Positions 47,617 to 55,930 of a DNA stretch of 64,000 nucleotides are shown here, piece after piece. Below the pieces are notes generated by a model. The model was not told the DNA's origin. It did not search any database and was given only the letters and a program-made list of their open reading frames with translations. Made by a program: the position numbers and the translations under genes. This DNA comes from Clostridia bacterium (GTDB lineage: Bacteria > Bacillota > Clostridia > Lachnospirales > Lachnospiraceae): NCBI GenBank assembly GCA_910575245.1, contig CAJTEN010000016.1:1-64000 (forward strand), in the 5' to 3' direction. Each line of letters begins with the position of its first letter. Positions within the stretch are counted from its first letter, which is position 1.

Positions 47617-49026
47617 ATGAAGAAGAGAGTATTGGCAATTTTAATGTCGGGAACAATGGCAGCAGGCATGCTCACAGGCTGCGGTGGCGGATCCACAGGA
47701 AGCTCCGCAGACAGCGCTCCGGCGGCGGATTCCGGAGACACGGCAGACAGCGGGGACGCGGCGGCCAAGGACGCAGGAGATGCGTCAGCGGGTTCGGCGG
47801 ACAGTGGGGATAAGCCTTTTGCAGGACAGAGCATTACTTTTACGGATACCGGTGCAGGAGACTGGGAAGTGAGCCTGGATCCTATCGTGGAGAGATTTGA
47901 AGAGGAGACCGGAGCAACTGTAAATGTGGAACTTTATTCTCACGCGGATTACCTGGAAATGCTGCAGGTGAAGCTGGAAGCAGGCAGCGATGATTATGAT
48001 GTGATCGGTATTGATGTGCCGTTGGTAGCGTCCTATGCGGTGAAGGAATGGGTTGCTCCGATGGACGAGTATTTTACAGACGATGAGAAGGGTCAGTTCA
48101 GCCCGTCGGCTCTGGAAGCGGGATCCTGGGACGGTAAATTCTATGCACCGGCAATGAACAGTTCCTCACAGCTGCTGTGGTACAATACGGCACTTCTGGA
48201 AGAAGCAGGTGTGACGGTGCCGGATAGCGATGTGGAGAATCGTCTGACCTGGGAACAGGTAGTGGATATGGCGAGACAGACACTGGATGTGGTAGATCCG
48301 GATGGCACTAAAGGTATAGCGGGTATTACGTTTGGACAGGTAAGCAGAACTTATCAGATGAATCAGCTTCCCAACAGTATGGGCGGCAAGAATATCGGCG
48401 ATGACGGCTATACAGCACAGGGTGTGGTGAATGATGAAGCATGGGTTGAAAGTGCGACATGGTATCAGAAATTATACGAAGACGGCATTGCGCTTCGCGG
48501 TATTACGGCAGATGATGCCGGAGATTTCTTCCGGGCAGGTAAGGTGATTTTCATCATCGACGGTACCTGGATGGCGAATTCCTGTAACAGAGAAGAGATG
48601 ACAGATTACGCATATGCTCCCGTACCTGCCTTTGAGGGTCATGAGAATGAAGTTGGAACTCCTACAGGAAGCTGGCATTTTGGTATTCCTAAGAATGCTA
48701 AGAATAAAGACCTGGCCGCTGAATTTATCAAATATATGTCTATCGGCGATGGAAATAATGCATGGGTACTTGGCAATGGCGATGTGCCGTCTACCGTAGC
48801 GATCGCAGATCAGCTTATGGAAAGCGCGGATACGCCGGAATACTTGAAAATAGCGGCTTATGAGTCGGCGAATACTGCAGTTCCCAGAGCGCTGACACCG
48901 GGATTCACAGAATACGATACGATCATTCAGAATACCTGGGAGGATATTAAGAATGGTTCTGATGTCAAAGAGTCTCTTGATAACGCAGCAGATAAAATCG
49001 AAAAAGCAATGGAGAAATATAAATAA
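47617..49026 (+). CDS. ABC transporter solute-binding lipoprotein (family 1)
   Basis: A 469-residue lipoprotein: the signal ends in GMLTGC with the lipidated Cys at residue 22. A Ser/Ala/Asp/Gly-rich linker (to about 70) is followed by a family-1 solute-binding fold (ITFTDTGAGDWEVSLDPIVE, then YDVIGIDVPLVASYA and GTWMANS). The start is the ATG at 47617 behind GGGAGGGAGAAGG; the frame runs further upstream inside the hydrolase gene, which is rejected. It should deliver a sugar or nucleoside to the two permeases after it. A stable hairpin follows the gene, as is common after solute-binding-protein genes, so it is probably made in excess over the permeases. Confidence 0.9.
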   Translation: MKKRVLAILMSGTMAAGMLTGCGGGSTGSSADSAPAADSGDTADSGDAAAKDAGDASAGSADSGDKPFAGQSITFTDTGAGDWEVSLDPIVERFEEETGATVNVELYSHADYLEMLQVKLEAGSDDYDVIGIDVPLVASYAVKEWVAPMDEYFTDDEKGQFSPSALEAGSWDGKFYAPAMNSSSQLLWYNTALLEEAGVTVPDSDVENRLTWEQVVDMARQTLDVVDPDGTKGIAGITFGQVSRTYQMNQLPNSMGGKNIGDDGYTAQGVVNDEAWVESATWYQKLYEDGIALRGITADDAGDFFRAGKVIFIIDGTWMANSCNREEMTDYAYAPVPAFEGHENEVGTPTGSWHFGIPKNAKNKDLAAEFIKYMSIGDGNNAWVLGNGDVPSTVAIADQLMESADTPEYLKIAAYESANTAVPRALTPGFTEYDTIIQNTWEDIKNGSDVKESLDNAADKIEKAMEKYK

Positions 49027-49038
49027 TTATTGACCCGC

Positions 49039-49079
49039 AGACAATGGAATAAATACAGTCATGGTTTATTCCGTTGTCT
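49039..49079 (+). other. Intercistronic hairpin after the solute-binding-protein gene
   Basis: AGACAATGGAATAAA (49039-49053) pairs with TTTATTCCGTTGTCT (49065-49079) over 15 positions with one mismatch. Only GTATTTG follows, so it should stall or stabilise the upstream message more than terminate it, giving uneven expression of binding protein and permeases. Confidence 0.6.
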
Positions 49080-49103
49080 GTATTTGTATATAAGGAGAAA
49101 AAA

Positions 49104-49970
49104 ATGTTACACTTATCCAAGAAAATGCGGTTTCTTCCCTATGTTCTGATCTTACCGGCATTTTTACTGATTTTCATATTTAAACTGTATCCTATTATAA
49201 CGACACTGCTGGAAAGTGTTGTCATAGATTCGGAGTTCTCCTTGGAAGCGTACATAGACTTGTCCGAGGATTCTTCTTTCTGGAATTCCCTGTGGATTAC
49301 TATTAAGATCAATCTGGTTATGATTCCGCTTCAGGTGTTGATCGCCTTTCTGGTTGCGCTGCTGGTGAATTCGACGATCAAGGGTGTCGGTATTTTCCGT
49401 ACGATCTTCTATCTTCCGGTCACGATTTCCCTGACGATCGCCTGTCTGGTATGGAATATAATGCTGAATCCCAACAGCGGTGTTGTCAACAGCATCCTGA
49501 ATCTGGCCGGTATTCCCTCTCAGGATTTCTTTATCAGCAAGTCACAGGCGTTGTGGTGCATTGTTCTGGTTGCCACATGGAAGGGTGTGGGTTACTGGAT
49601 GATGTTTATTCTGGCCGGTTTGAAGAATATCGATGTGGCGATCTATGAATCTGCCAAGATCGATGGCGCCGGCTGGTGGAAGATGGTTACCAGGATCACG
49701 GTTCCTCTGCTGAAAAAAGTCTTGCTATTTGTTTTTGTGGCCAACACAACTGCGAATATCCTGTTGTTTGTGCCGATGCAGGTGATCACGGGCGGCGGTC
49801 CGCAGGAGAGCACCAATGTCCTGATGTTTGAGGCTTATCAGTCGGCCTTTAAATATGGCGACAGGCCGAGATCTTCTGCTATCGTGGTGATACTTCTGGT
49901 CTTGATTGTTTTGATCTGTCTGTTCCAGGCGCTGCTGCTGAATGAGAAGGAGGAGGGGAAGAAGAAATAA
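49104..49970 (+). CDS. ABC transporter permease (MalF-like, CUT1)
   Basis: A 288-residue protein with six membrane helices; AAGGAG lies seven bases before the ATG at 49104. The cytoplasmic EAA loop reads YESAKIDGAGWWKMVTRITV, where the ATPase docks. It is followed without gap by the second permease. No ATPase gene is present in the operon, so a shared MsmK-type ATPase encoded elsewhere is expected, as is usual for CUT1 systems of Firmicutes. Confidence 0.9.
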   Translation: MLHLSKKMRFLPYVLILPAFLLIFIFKLYPIITTLLESVVIDSEFSLEAYIDLSEDSSFWNSLWITIKINLVMIPLQVLIAFLVALLVNSTIKGVGIFRTIFYLPVTISLTIACLVWNIMLNPNSGVVNSILNLAGIPSQDFFISKSQALWCIVLVATWKGVGYWMMFILAGLKNIDVAIYESAKIDGAGWWKMVTRITVPLLKKVLLFVFVANTTANILLFVPMQVITGGGPQESTNVLMFEAYQSAFKYGDRPRSSAIVVILLVLIVLICLFQALLLNEKEEGKKK

Positions 49971-50822
49971 ATGATGACGAGAAAATCCAGACGATATTTA
50001 AAAAACGCTTTGATATATATATGTTTGTTTTTAGTTGCAATATTGACTTTGTTTCCCTTGATATGGGGTATTTCGGCTTCGCTGCGTGACGATTCGGAGC
50101 TGTTTGGCTATATTATGCCTTTTTCTGTCCATACACTGATTCCTGTAGAATTTACGTTTCAAGCTTATATTGATCTGTTTACGAAGTACGGATTTTTTAC
50201 GCCCGTCAAGAATACTGTTTTAGTGACCGGTATATCCATTATTTTCGGGTGCATTGTAAATTCTGTTGCCGCTTTTGCTTTTGCGGTATTTGACTTTAAG
50301 TTTAAGAAACCGCTTTTTGCGCTCGTTTTATTGTCCTTTATGATTCCGTTCGAAGCCATTGCACTGCCGTTGTACAAAGTGGTGGACAATATGCATATGG
50401 TGGATACTTATCGGGGAATGATCCTTCCGAGTATTGCCAGCGGGCTGGTTTTGTTTCTTTTTGTACAGTTTTTCAGGGATATTCCGCCGGATCTGCTGGA
50501 TGCGGCGAGGGTTGACGGCGCCGGCATCGGCAGGATCTATATGTCTATTCTGCTTCCGCTGTCAAAGCCTATCTTTATTACGGCTGCCCTGATGATCTTC
50601 ATGGATCAATGGAATTCTTATTTATGGCCGCTGCTGATTGCCCGCTCCAAGGGAATCAGGACGGTGCAGATCGCTCTGACTGCATTTAGTACAGAGCATA
50701 AGACGGCTTGGTCCGCGCTGTATGCCGGATCTATGTTCTCGGCCCTGATTCCGCTGGTTCTGTTTCTCCCGTTACAGAAATATTTCGTTCAGGGAATTAC
50801 CAGCAGCGGTGTGAAAGGCTGA
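49971..50822 (+). CDS. ABC transporter permease (MalG-like, CUT1)
   Basis: A 283-residue protein with six membrane helices. The gene starts with the base after the stop of the first permease (ATG-ATG). Typical features are LTLFPLIWGISASLRDD near the start and the EAA loop LLDAARVDGAGIGRIYMSI. The GAGGAGGGGAAGAAG stretch in the end of the previous gene serves as ribosome-binding site. It forms the heterodimeric channel with the MalF-like protein. Confidence 0.9.
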   Translation: MMTRKSRRYLKNALIYICLFLVAILTLFPLIWGISASLRDDSELFGYIMPFSVHTLIPVEFTFQAYIDLFTKYGFFTPVKNTVLVTGISIIFGCIVNSVAAFAFAVFDFKFKKPLFALVLLSFMIPFEAIALPLYKVVDNMHMVDTYRGMILPSIASGLVLFLFVQFFRDIPPDLLDAARVDGAGIGRIYMSILLPLSKPIFITAALMIFMDQWNSYLWPLLIARSKGIRTVQIALTAFSTEHKTAWSALYAGSMFSALIPLVLFLPLQKYFVQGITSSGVKG

Positions 50823-50883
50823 TCACGAAGAAAGCATTCATGAGGAATTTCGTTTACTATAAATACATACAGGGAGGTGTTTC

Positions 50884-51846
50884 GTGAAGAAACTATTGAT
50901 TATAGGAAGTCTGAATCTGGATATGGCGGTGAATGTGGATCATATGCCGGCGGTGGGTGAGACGATCATCAGCGATAAGATGGATCTGATTCCTGGCGGT
51001 AAAGGAGCGAATCAGGCGTGTGCGGCCGGGCGTCTGCATGCGGATGTAACCATATTCGGAGCCGTAGGAGATGACACTTATGCGGACATCCAGATCGCAA
51101 GCCTGCATAAAGCGGGCGTGAATGTATCTGAGATCATCAGACGTAAAGACGCATCCACCGGAATCGCCCTGATCGCCATAAACAGTGAGGGAGACAACAG
51201 TATTGTTGTGGTATCGGGGGCGAATGCGACATTATCCTGCCGGGATATTGATGAACATATTGATCTTCTTAAGGAAGCGGATATCATTCTGTTCCAGATG
51301 GAGATTCCTGTCAGTACGGTCCTCTATGGGGCCAGGAAGGCCAAAGAATTCGGCAAGACGGTGATCCTTGATCCGGCACCGGTGCCGAAGGAATTTCCGG
51401 AGGAATTGTATCGCTATGTGGACGTGATCAAACCCAACGAGACGGAGCTGCATATGCTGACAGGGATCGAGGACATCGAGGCTCATCTTCCGGAGGCGGC
51501 CGGTTGGCTTAAGGCAAGGGGTGTTAAGAATGTTCTTGTGACACTGGGGGAGAAGGGTGTATATCTGGAAGCGGAGGGAGAGGAAGCCTGCAGGATAGCG
51601 GCCATGAAAGTGGATGCCGTGGATACGACGGCGGCGGGAGATTCCTTCACAGCGGCGCTGGGCGTCATGCTGGCAGAGGGAAAGAGTCTTAAGGAAGCAG
51701 CAGTCTTCGCAAATTTTATGTCCGCTCTTGTAGTGACAAGGAAAGGGGCGCAGTCCTCGATTCCTTCGCTGGAAGAAGTGCAGGAGTATATCCGGAAGAG
51801 TGATGCCGCGATACAAAGTTCGGGTTTGTGTGCTGAGATTGCATAA
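50884..51846 (+). CDS. rbsK: Ribokinase
   Basis: The 320-residue PfkB kinase starts at a GTG with GGGAGGTG upstream. IIGSLNLDMAVNVDHMP, PGGKGANQACAAGRL (the GGKGAN ribokinase signature) and VDTTAAGDSFTAAL with the catalytic Asp are in place. It phosphorylates ribose freed by the nucleoside hydrolase to ribose 5-phosphate. The same operon region thus has two PfkB domains, this free enzyme and the kinase half of the LacI fusion, which differ in sequence and probably in role. Confidence 0.92.
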   Translation: MKKLLIIGSLNLDMAVNVDHMPAVGETIISDKMDLIPGGKGANQACAAGRLHADVTIFGAVGDDTYADIQIASLHKAGVNVSEIIRRKDASTGIALIAINSEGDNSIVVVSGANATLSCRDIDEHIDLLKEADIILFQMEIPVSTVLYGARKAKEFGKTVILDPAPVPKEFPEELYRYVDVIKPNETELHMLTGIEDIEAHLPEAAGWLKARGVKNVLVTLGEKGVYLEAEGEEACRIAAMKVDAVDTTAAGDSFTAALGVMLAEGKSLKEAAVFANFMSALVVTRKGAQSSIPSLEEVQEYIRKSDAAIQSSGLCAEIA

Positions 51847-51865
51847 TAAGAGATTTAATAACCGA

Positions 51866-51927
51866 AAAAAACATCTTCGATAAAAACAGGAGTTTTAATG
51901 GCTTTTTTCGAGGATGTTTTTTCTTTA
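51866..51927 (+). terminator. Intrinsic terminator of the nucleoside-salvage operon
   Basis: AAAAAACATCTTCGA (51866-51880) pairs with TCGAGGATGTTTTTT (51908-51922) with one mismatch; the 3' arm itself ends in the T-run, followed by CTTT. Confidence 0.8.
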
Positions 51928-51952
51928 CAAACAGCCTGGAAATGTGTATACT
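51924..51952 (+). promoter_or_regulatory. Promoter of the Rpn-type nuclease gene
   Basis: TTTACA (51924-51929), a 17-base spacer and TATACT (51947-51952). The leader of about 165 bases contains small dyads (for example TAGGGATTCCCTA), without a clear regulatory structure. Confidence 0.5.
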
Positions 51953-52123
51953 ATAACTCTAATTTGATTCGGTTCGCGAATCTGTTTTCTATATATAGGG
52001 ATTCCCTATTCTAAGACTGCTGGCAGCTTTCACGGCTGACGGCAGGAATCGTTCCGAAAGTCGGAATTATTTCCTAAAGCGATTGATTCTGTCAGGAAAA
52101 AACTTTATAATGGAGGTAAATTT

Positions 52124-53038
52124 ATGGCAAAAAGAAAACAGAGGCATTGGTTTAAACGTGGTTCGTGGTGGGATAAGCTCCGGCTGAACCGACAGCACAA
52201 GGACAGGCTTTTCCGTTATCTCTTTAAGGATAAGAAATATCTGTTGGAGCTTTATAATGCGCTGCACAACAGCAATTACACAGATCCGGAAGAGTTGGAA
52301 GTAGTCACGATGGAAGATGTCATTTTCATGAAAATGAAAAATGACCTGTCTTTCATGATTGACAGTCATCTGAACCTTTATGAACATCAAAGCACATGGA
52401 ATCCGAATATGCCGCTTAGAGGCTTGTTCTATTTTTCTCAGCAGTATGAAGGGCTGCTGGGAGCCGGAAATGCGAATATTTACGGGAAGAAAAGAATAGA
52501 ACTCCCTACCCCGGCGTACATTGTATTTTATAATGGCAGTGATATGGCAGAAGACCGAAGGAACCTCTGCCTGTCAGATTCTTTTTCCATGGGACGGGGC
52601 AGCGGATGTCTTGAATGTACATGTGAGGTGATCAATATTAACCGGGGACATAACAGCGAACTTATGGATAAGTGCCATCGTCTGTGGGAGTATTCCGAAT
52701 TTGTATCTGAGGTTGAGGCGAATATACAGACCGGCATGGGACGAGATGAGGCGATACAGTCTGCGATAGACAGATGCATAGAGCAGGATATTCTCACGGA
52801 TATCCTTAAAACAGAGAAAAGTGAGGTGCTCCATATGATTTTCCTGACGGAATATGACGAAAGAAAACATTTAAGATATACATACGAAGAGGGCAGGGAA
52901 GAAGGAAGAGAAGGGATGCTGCTTGAACAGATAGAGAAAAAACGCGCTAAGGGTAAAAGTGTTGAAAAGATTGCGGAAGAACTGGAAGCGGATATTGAGA
53001 TAATTGATGCGCTGCTGAAGAAATATCAGGGCAGGTAA
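52124..53038 (+). CDS. Rpn/PDDEXK-family nuclease (transposase-like)
   Basis: A 304-residue protein of the recombination-promoting nuclease family (PD-(D/E)XK). The early part reads HKDRLFRYLFKDKKYLLELYNAL, then DVIFMKMKNDLSFMID and LNLYEHQSTWNPNMPLR, which contain the active-site Asp and the E-x-Q of this family. YTYEEGREEGREGMLLEQIE near the end is the usual charged coiled C-terminus. These proteins are often described as putative transposases but no terminal repeats are visible around the gene; some act as DNA nucleases in recombination. AATGGAGGT precedes the ATG. Confidence 0.85.
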   Translation: MAKRKQRHWFKRGSWWDKLRLNRQHKDRLFRYLFKDKKYLLELYNALHNSNYTDPEELEVVTMEDVIFMKMKNDLSFMIDSHLNLYEHQSTWNPNMPLRGLFYFSQQYEGLLGAGNANIYGKKRIELPTPAYIVFYNGSDMAEDRRNLCLSDSFSMGRGSGCLECTCEVININRGHNSELMDKCHRLWEYSEFVSEVEANIQTGMGRDEAIQSAIDRCIEQDILTDILKTEKSEVLHMIFLTEYDERKHLRYTYEEGREEGREGMLLEQIEKKRAKGKSVEKIAEELEADIEIIDALLKKYQGR

Positions 53039-53048
53039 ACAGAAAGGC

Positions 53049-53690
53049 ATGGCTGTGAACATGGAAAAAATAAATCGTGAAGATATGCTGGAACTGACCA
53101 GACGTATGACTTTGAAGCGAAATTGCTTCAGCAGGATCGCAGGAGCGTATCTGGATGAAGACGGATTTGTGGATGGGACTTTTAATAAGCATTTTCAGAA
53201 ACTGTCGGCGAAGGACCAGCAGAGCAATCTGGATATCGCCAAGGCTGTTCCGTTTTCGGATACTAATGTGCAGCTGAAGGAGTTTGCATTTGATGAGGCG
53301 GAGCTTGGGCCGGGGAGTATGTGGCAGCTTCTGATGGCATTAAAGCAATGTGAATTGAAAAATGATGCCATGCTGGATGTATTTTACGAAGAATTCGGCA
53401 AACGGTATCAGGCAGACGGCGATTATGCTGTTTATTTTTTCTATGGCAGTTATGATGTGCCCTTGAAAGCTTCCGATAAGGAAAGTCTTTGGGAGTCGGA
53501 AGAGGTATATCAGTTTATGATCTGCGCAGTCTGCCCGGTAAGCGGAGATTATGAACCGGGAGAGCCGGAGTGCGGGTTCCTCTTTCCGGCCTTTAAGGAC
53601 AGAAGCAGCGATATCCATAGAATCGATATCTTTCAGGCGGACGGTAATTTCAGCCGGGAAGAAGGATTAGGGCGGATTTTGTTTTCGTGA
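53049..53690 (+). CDS. DUF4317 family protein, short form
   Basis: A 213-residue protein related to DUF4317, common in Lachnospiraceae. It opens with a segment like LTRRMTLKRNCFSRIAGAYLD and later has VYFFYGSYDVPLKASDKE, EEVYQFMICAVCPV and CGFLFPAFKDRSSDIHRIDIF. Family members usually have about 400 residues; here the middle and the C-terminal part are absent, so it is a short variant or a stably truncated copy. It is ten bases after the Rpn gene and may share its transcript. AAAGG lies close to the ATG at 53049; the ATG at 53061 is an alternative start. Function unknown. Confidence 0.7.
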   Translation: MAVNMEKINREDMLELTRRMTLKRNCFSRIAGAYLDEDGFVDGTFNKHFQKLSAKDQQSNLDIAKAVPFSDTNVQLKEFAFDEAELGPGSMWQLLMALKQCELKNDAMLDVFYEEFGKRYQADGDYAVYFFYGSYDVPLKASDKESLWESEEVYQFMICAVCPVSGDYEPGEPECGFLFPAFKDRSSDIHRIDIFQADGNFSREEGLGRILFS

Positions 53691-53835
53691 CACGACTGTC
53701 AGTTATATAAGTTTCTTACGATTAATCCTAAGCTGGCGAGGAGAAGGGCATAGAAGGCACACTGACTGAGCAGATGCAAAATAAAACAGCCTGCTAGGAT
53801 GTTCGTGTTAAGAGAGAGAAGGATAAGGATCAGAT

Positions 53836-54690
53836 ATGGAAGCATACACAGGTTTCGCACAGGTTTATGATATCTTTATGGATGATACGCCCTATGAAGA
53901 GTGGTGTGGCTATTTAACAGGAGTGTTGGAGAAGTATCAAGAGAGCGGGAGCGCCGGTGCCGCAGGAACTGCAGTGCCTAAGACGGGAAACAACTATATA
54001 ATTGAAACTGACGATGATGTCATAAAGAACAATCTGCAGCAGGAACATAATTCGATTCTTGATCTGGGCTGCGGTACGGGGACGTTGACGGAACTGCTTG
54101 CCCGGCAGGGATATGATATGATCGGCATAGACAATGCACAGGAAATGCTGCAGATTGCCATGGACAAGCGGGACGAATCAGGCCTTGACATTCTGTATCT
54201 GCTGCAGGATATGCGGGAATTTGAGTTATATGGTACGGTGGGGGCTGTGATCAGTGTCTGCGATTCGGTCAATTATTTATTGGAGGAAGAGGATATTGTG
54301 CGGACGTTCAGGCTGGTCAATAATTATCTTTTTCCGAAGGGAATTTTTATCTTTGATTTTAATACGGTATATAAGTATGCGGCAGTCATCGGAGATGCCA
54401 CGATCGCGGAGAACCGGGAAGAATGCAGCTTTATCTGGGACAATTATTATCACGAAGCGGAACAGATCAACGAATATGATCTGACGATTTTCGTGCGGCA
54501 GAAAACAGGGGAAGGACTTTACCGAAGATTTCAGGAGACACATTATCAGCGTGGATACGAATTGGAACAGATGAAGGATTTTCTGCGGCAGGCGGGATTG
54601 GTGTTTCTGGAAGCGATAGATGCGGATACACAGGAAGCGGTCAGGAATGAGAGTGAGCGTATTTACGTGGTGGCGCGTAAGGGTGAGTAA
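53836..54690 (+). CDS. Class I SAM-dependent methyltransferase
   Basis: A 284-residue protein with the Rossmann motifs of small-molecule methyltransferases: SILDLGCGTGTLTELLARQG (motif I), MIGIDNAQEML (motif II) and YLLQDMREFEL, then VISVCDSVNYLL. FAQVYDIFMDDTPYEEWCGYL at the N-terminus is typical of a clostridial subgroup. An insert of about 30 residues (46-75) precedes motif I. The acceptor is unknown. GAGAGAAGG and AAGGAT precede the ATG. It is followed by the hairpin element at 54694. Confidence 0.85.
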   Translation: MEAYTGFAQVYDIFMDDTPYEEWCGYLTGVLEKYQESGSAGAAGTAVPKTGNNYIIETDDDVIKNNLQQEHNSILDLGCGTGTLTELLARQGYDMIGIDNAQEMLQIAMDKRDESGLDILYLLQDMREFELYGTVGAVISVCDSVNYLLEEEDIVRTFRLVNNYLFPKGIFIFDFNTVYKYAAVIGDATIAENREECSFIWDNYYHEAEQINEYDLTIFVRQKTGEGLYRRFQETHYQRGYELEQMKDFLRQAGLVFLEAIDADTQEAVRNESERIYVVARKGE

Positions 54691-54693
54691 TGC

Positions 54694-54796
54694 TATAGTT
54701 AACGACATTAAAAATTTCGTTTTCGGCCCTGCAAAAGCTTCCGTATATGGCTTTGGCAGGAGACGGAAACAGAAATTTGTTATGTCGTTTACTATA
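54694..54796. repeat. 103-base palindromic element
   Basis: TATAGTTAACGACAT at the left end is complementary, with one mismatch, to ATGTCGTTTACTATA at the right end. Pairing goes on through AAATTTC/GAAATTT and GTTT/AAAC to an inner CTGCAAAAGC/GCTTTGGCAG stem. Almost the whole element folds into a single long hairpin. No similar sequence was noticed elsewhere in the window. It lies just after the methyltransferase stop codon and could serve as a terminator-like structure or be a small mobile repeat. Confidence 0.65.
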
Positions 54797-54959
54797 TATG
54801 CATATTATAAACGAAAATGTAAAAACTAAGGCAGGAAGTACCGGCGGGACATTTGATGTAACGATGCAGGATGGAATGCATGGCAGGCTTTGCGTTTGAT
54901 TTGTGTTGTGCTGACAACATAAAGGGAAGCTTGAAATGGAATGACAGGAGGGGAACAGA

Positions 54960-55847
54960 ATGGCGGATTACATAGTGAGGGCAACGGCGGCAAACGCGCA
55001 GATACGCGCTTTTGCGATCACATCCAGGGACACGGTGGAGCATGCCAGGAGCGCCCATGACTTGAGTCCGGTGGTGACGGCGGCATTAGGGCGGCTGATG
55101 ACCGGCGGCGTGATGATGGGCAGTATGTTAAAAGGAGAGAAGGACTTGCTGACGCTGCAGGTCGGGGGTAAAGGCCCGGTGCGTGGACTGACTGTGACGG
55201 CGGATTCGGGAGGACATGTGAAAGGATATGCAGACTGCCCGCAGGCAATGATGCCCCCTAATAGCGAGGGTAAGCTGGATGTGGGCGGCGTGATCGGCAA
55301 GGGCACGTTGACCGTCATTAAGGATATGGGATTAAAGGAGCCTTATTCTTCTACCGTTGCTCTCCAGACAGGAGAGATCGGGGATGATCTGACCTATTAT
55401 TTTGCTGCTTCCGAGCAGGTGCCTTCCGTTGTTGCGCTGGGAGTTCTCATGGACAGGAACAATACAGTGAGGCAGGCAGGCGGTTTTATCCTGCAGCTGA
55501 TGCCTTTCACGGAGGAGGCGGTGATCGCCGCACTGGAGAAGAAGCTGGCGGCGCTTGCACCGGTGACAACACTGCTGGAAGCGGGCAATGGCCCGGAACA
55601 GATTCTTGAGCTGGTATTGGGCGAGTTGGGTGTGGAAGTTACGGACAGGGTACCGGTGGAATTTTACTGCAACTGCAGTAAGGAGCGGGTGGAAAAGGTA
55701 CTGATCAGCCTAAACAGAAAGGAATTACAGGAACTGATAGACGAAGGAAGGGATGTGGAACTGAACTGTCATTTCTGTAATACGGATTACGTTTTCACGG
55801 TGGAGGAATTGAAGCAGGTTCAGCGGAAAGGACATCATAAAAAATAA
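54960..55847 (+). CDS. hslO: Hsp33 redox-regulated chaperonin
   Basis: The 295-residue protein begins ADYIVRATAANAQIRAFAITS and carries MTGGVMMGSMLKGE and VRGLTVTADSGGHVKGY, as usual for HslO. The redox switch is complete: CNC at 237-239 and CHFC at 270-273 bind zinc when reduced; oxidation to disulfides turns on holdase activity against protein unfolding. AGGAGGGGAA precedes the ATG. It lies upstream of nadE in the same orientation with an 83-base gap. Confidence 0.95.
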   Translation: MADYIVRATAANAQIRAFAITSRDTVEHARSAHDLSPVVTAALGRLMTGGVMMGSMLKGEKDLLTLQVGGKGPVRGLTVTADSGGHVKGYADCPQAMMPPNSEGKLDVGGVIGKGTLTVIKDMGLKEPYSSTVALQTGEIGDDLTYYFAASEQVPSVVALGVLMDRNNTVRQAGGFILQLMPFTEEAVIAALEKKLAALAPVTTLLEAGNGPEQILELVLGELGVEVTDRVPVEFYCNCSKERVEKVLISLNRKELQELIDEGRDVELNCHFCNTDYVFTVEELKQVQRKGHHKK

Positions 55848-55930
55848 TTGCAACGCAGAAATTTCAATATCGTTAACGGCAGAAACAGACAGAAGCAGTA
55901 AACAAGAGACATAGAGAGGCGGTACAACGC

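Noticed and set aside
52124..53038. Rpn-type gene as a complete insertion sequence
   Set aside because: No terminal inverted repeats or target duplications are visible around it, and it has its own promoter and a following gene.
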